From Sphingobacterium phlebotomi (lineage in GTDB: Bacteria > Bacteroidota > Bacteroidia > Sphingobacteriales > Sphingobacteriaceae): DNA of 64,000 nucleotides. The stretch spans positions 124,001-188,000 of the forward strand of contig NZ_VTAV01000005.1 in the NCBI RefSeq assembly GCF_008180195.1, read 5' to 3'. Under the pieces are notes generated by a model that had not been told where the DNA came from, did no database searches, and was given only the letters and a program-made list of their open reading frames with translations. The translations under genes and the position numbers were made by a program. Shown here in pieces: positions 62,332 to 64,000 of the stretch (the first letter of the stretch is position 1; the number at the start of each line of letters is the position of its first letter).

Positions 62332-64000
62332 CTAGTCTTTGCGAACGTCTTTATCTTTCTTGAACGCCACGGGCATATCCAGCGCTGAGCCATCACGGAC
62401 AGCCCGGAAATGCGGAGACAAAAGTTCAATGCCAGCCGTATGAAATACATCTAGAATATTCTTATGCAATTCAGAATAGATGGCTGCTTGTTTATGGGGG
62501 TTTCGCGTATACGCATTGATTTGATAGGTCACATAAAAATCGTCCAGACTTGTTTGCAGGATAAAAGGTGCGGGGGTCTTTTCCAATAAATCTACTTGTT
62601 CACATGCTTTTTTTGCCAGCTCGTGTACTTGCTGCCAGGGGATTTCATAAGCCATCGTGATATGTGTATACACAATCAAAGGATTTTGCTCTACATCCAT
62701 ACTGTAATTGATTGTATGGCTATTCATGACTTGCGAATTCGGAACGGAAATGACTTCATTCTTAATCGTACGAATACGGGTTACCAGCAAACTTTTCTCG
62801 ATAATGTCACCCGAAACGTCGCCAATCTTTACGCGATCGCCGATAGAGAAGGAACGCATATAGGTCAACAGAAGACCGGCTATGATATTGCCCAATGCGC
62901 CTGCGGAGCTGAACGTGAAAAGGACGCCGATAAATACCGATACACCTTTGAATATAGGGGTGTCGGCGCCCGGAAAATAAGGAAAAATAATAATGAGCAA
63001 GAAAGCAAATAGCAATACGCGGACAATCTGATAGGTAGGGAGTGCCCACTCTTTATAAAAGCCAGGAAAGTTCAATACGCCATTGTGTATTTCCTGTGCA
63101 AAGAAGCGGAGCATTTTCAACAGATACCTGAAAATAATACAAATGACGAGGATCGTTATCAAATTCGGCAAGTAGTGAACCACGGCTTGAGCAACATCTT
63201 TAATGGGCTTGATGAAATAACCCAATAGAATAGGTGCATAACCCTCTGTCGTCGGAAACAGATTCAGCAATACAGGAAGTGCGAGATAAACAGACGTTAA
63301 GATAAGTATCCACTTCACGAAGTTAAGAAGTGTCCAGACGAACTTTATCTGCCGGTTAGCAGAGACTAGCTCATAGCCTTTTATACGGAAGCCTTGGAAA
63401 AGATTGCCTCGTAACAAGAGTAGTCTCTTTTTGACCCATTTTGTCATTTTGCCTATACCGATAATAATGAGGGCTACAACGAATATAATAATGACGGCGA
63501 AGACGATTCCCAATGCTATTTTTCGCAGGCTGGTATCCTCCCGATATTGGGCGATACTATTTTTTATACTGGTCAGATAAATATTTGCCAATTGCGCTGT
63601 TTGTAGATCAGCCCACATAGCGTCTTCATCGTTTATACTGATAATCATCTGATCTTGCCAAATCACAACCCAACTCGTTCCGTTATCTTCCAAACGTAGG
63701 GAGTCTATTTCGAACTTATAATTGTCGGCAAGCGACCGGATTCGGTTCTCGATGGCGGTAGCACGCTCTTGCGGCGTATAACTTCCAACATAGGTATAAA
63801 CAGTAAATAAGGTATCCCTGAAAGGAATCACGGCTACCCCCTTATTTAATGTCCGTAATGAATCTACGGCCTGTTTTCTTTTTGCAAACAGGATCGAGTC
63901 CCGACTTCTTAGTACATTAATCTCCTGTAAGAGACGTTGTCGTTCATTGTCGCCCTGTGTTGCAACGGATACAAGCTGTTCCTCCAGTTTTTTCCGCTGA
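62332..64000 (-). CDS. MscS-family mechanosensitive ion channel with N-terminal coiled coil (cut by window edge)
   Basis: The frame is open past the GTG at 63829-63831 to the right window edge, so the start lies outside; 556 codons are visible. The visible N-terminus is a charged coiled coil (EEQLVSVATQGDNERQRLLQ, QEINVLRSRDSILFAKRK). A periplasmic domain follows (about 55-155). Membrane helices are visible at ALGIVFAVIIIFVVALIIIG, ILILTSVYLALPVLLNLF, and VLLFAFLLIIIFPYF. The pore helix GVLFTFSSAGALGNIIAGLLLTYMRSFSIGDRVKIGDVSGDI and the beta domain with VPNSQVMNSHTINYS are the MscS hallmarks. It should open under membrane tension to release solutes. Confidence 0.92.
   Translation of the reverse strand, partial: QRKKLEEQLVSVATQGDNERQRLLQEINVLRSRDSILFAKRKQAVDSLRTLNKGVAVIPFRDTLFTVYTYVGSYTPQERATAIENRIRSLADNYKFEIDSLRLEDNGTSWVVIWQDQMIISINDEDAMWADLQTAQLANIYLTSIKNSIAQYREDTSLRKIALGIVFAVIIIFVVALIIIGIGKMTKWVKKRLLLLRGNLFQGFRIKGYELVSANRQIKFVWTLLNFVKWILILTSVYLALPVLLNLFPTTEGYAPILLGYFIKPIKDVAQAVVHYLPNLITILVICIIFRYLLKMLRFFAQEIHNGVLNFPGFYKEWALPTYQIVRVLLFAFLLIIIFPYFPGADTPIFKGVSVFIGVLFTFSSAGALGNIIAGLLLTYMRSFSIGDRVKIGDVSGDIIEKSLLVTRIRTIKNEVISVPNSQVMNSHTINYSMDVEQNPLIVYTHITMAYEIPWQQVHELAKKACEQVDLLEKTPAPFILQTSLDDFYVTYQINAYTRNPHKQAAIYSELHKNILDVFHTAGIELLSPHFRAVRDGSALDMPVAFKKDKDVRKD

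Overview
The window looks like a chromosomal segment of a Bacteroidota bacterium, most probably Sphingobacteriaceae (Sphingobacterium/Pedobacter-like; the genus is a guess). The reasons are three sigma/FecR/TonB-receptor cassettes, a SusC/SusD pair, many lipoproteins with Cys-type signal peptides, weak Shine-Dalgarno sites, and TAnnTTTG-type -7 promoter boxes. I saw no rRNA, tRNA, CRISPR array, prophage or intact insertion sequence.

Layout. 1-3.3 kb (minus): ECF sigma factor, FecR anti-sigma factor and the N-terminal 465 codons of a SusC-type receptor that runs off the left edge. 3.4-10.7 kb: ordinary genes (DUF4260, YqhD aldehyde reductase, bestrophin, TerC, lipoprotein, CPA2 antiporter) separated by decayed fragments: a Crp/Fnr tail, a collapsed sigma/FecR copy, a YqhD scrap and an M90-peptidase-like tail. 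10.7-18.4 kb (plus): complete sigma-FecR-SusC-SusD-glycerophosphodiesterase operon ending in a strong terminator. 18.4-25.0 kb (minus): RND efflux pump, a small Cys-Cys protein and an HxlR regulator, divergent from an Old Yellow Enzyme gene with AGTTAC/GTAACT palindromes between them.

26.2-34.3 kb (plus) is the most interesting part. It is a tight five-gene operon: HD domain fused to a Pycsar-effector-type membrane domain; an SdiA-regulated-like beta-propeller lipoprotein; an exported calcineurin-like phosphoesterase; a 770-residue GAF-like protein with one cyclase-like DVKGST motif; and an Omp85 barrel whose N-terminal part carries kinase-like motifs (GGG loop, Lys, DWDRHEDNW, DRD). Together they suggest an undescribed envelope signalling or phosphoryl-transfer system linking cytoplasm, periplasm and outer membrane.

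34.3-44.3 kb: methionine aminopeptidase, AraC regulator, YoaK-like protein, a second phosphoesterase, QorB with its Rrf2 regulator and matching operators, a FemAB-like transferase, an ABC-F ATPase divergent from PyrD, and a small LapA-like protein. 44.4-52.6 kb (plus): third sigma-FecR-TonB-receptor cassette with two lipoproteins and a small coiled-coil protein. A 45-bp element is repeated before fecR and before the first lipoprotein, and the cassette ends in a terminator. 52.6-53.6 kb: a 21-bp minisatellite, a truncated MazF-like toxin and its intact antitoxin. 53.6-57.9 kb (minus): S41 protease, FadL/OmpP1-like barrel and a Gly/Trp/Tyr-rich lipoprotein. 58.0-64.0 kb: ProS, an atypical hydroxyacid dehydrogenase, aspartate dehydrogenase, a luciferase-like flavoenzyme and an MscS channel that runs off the right edge.
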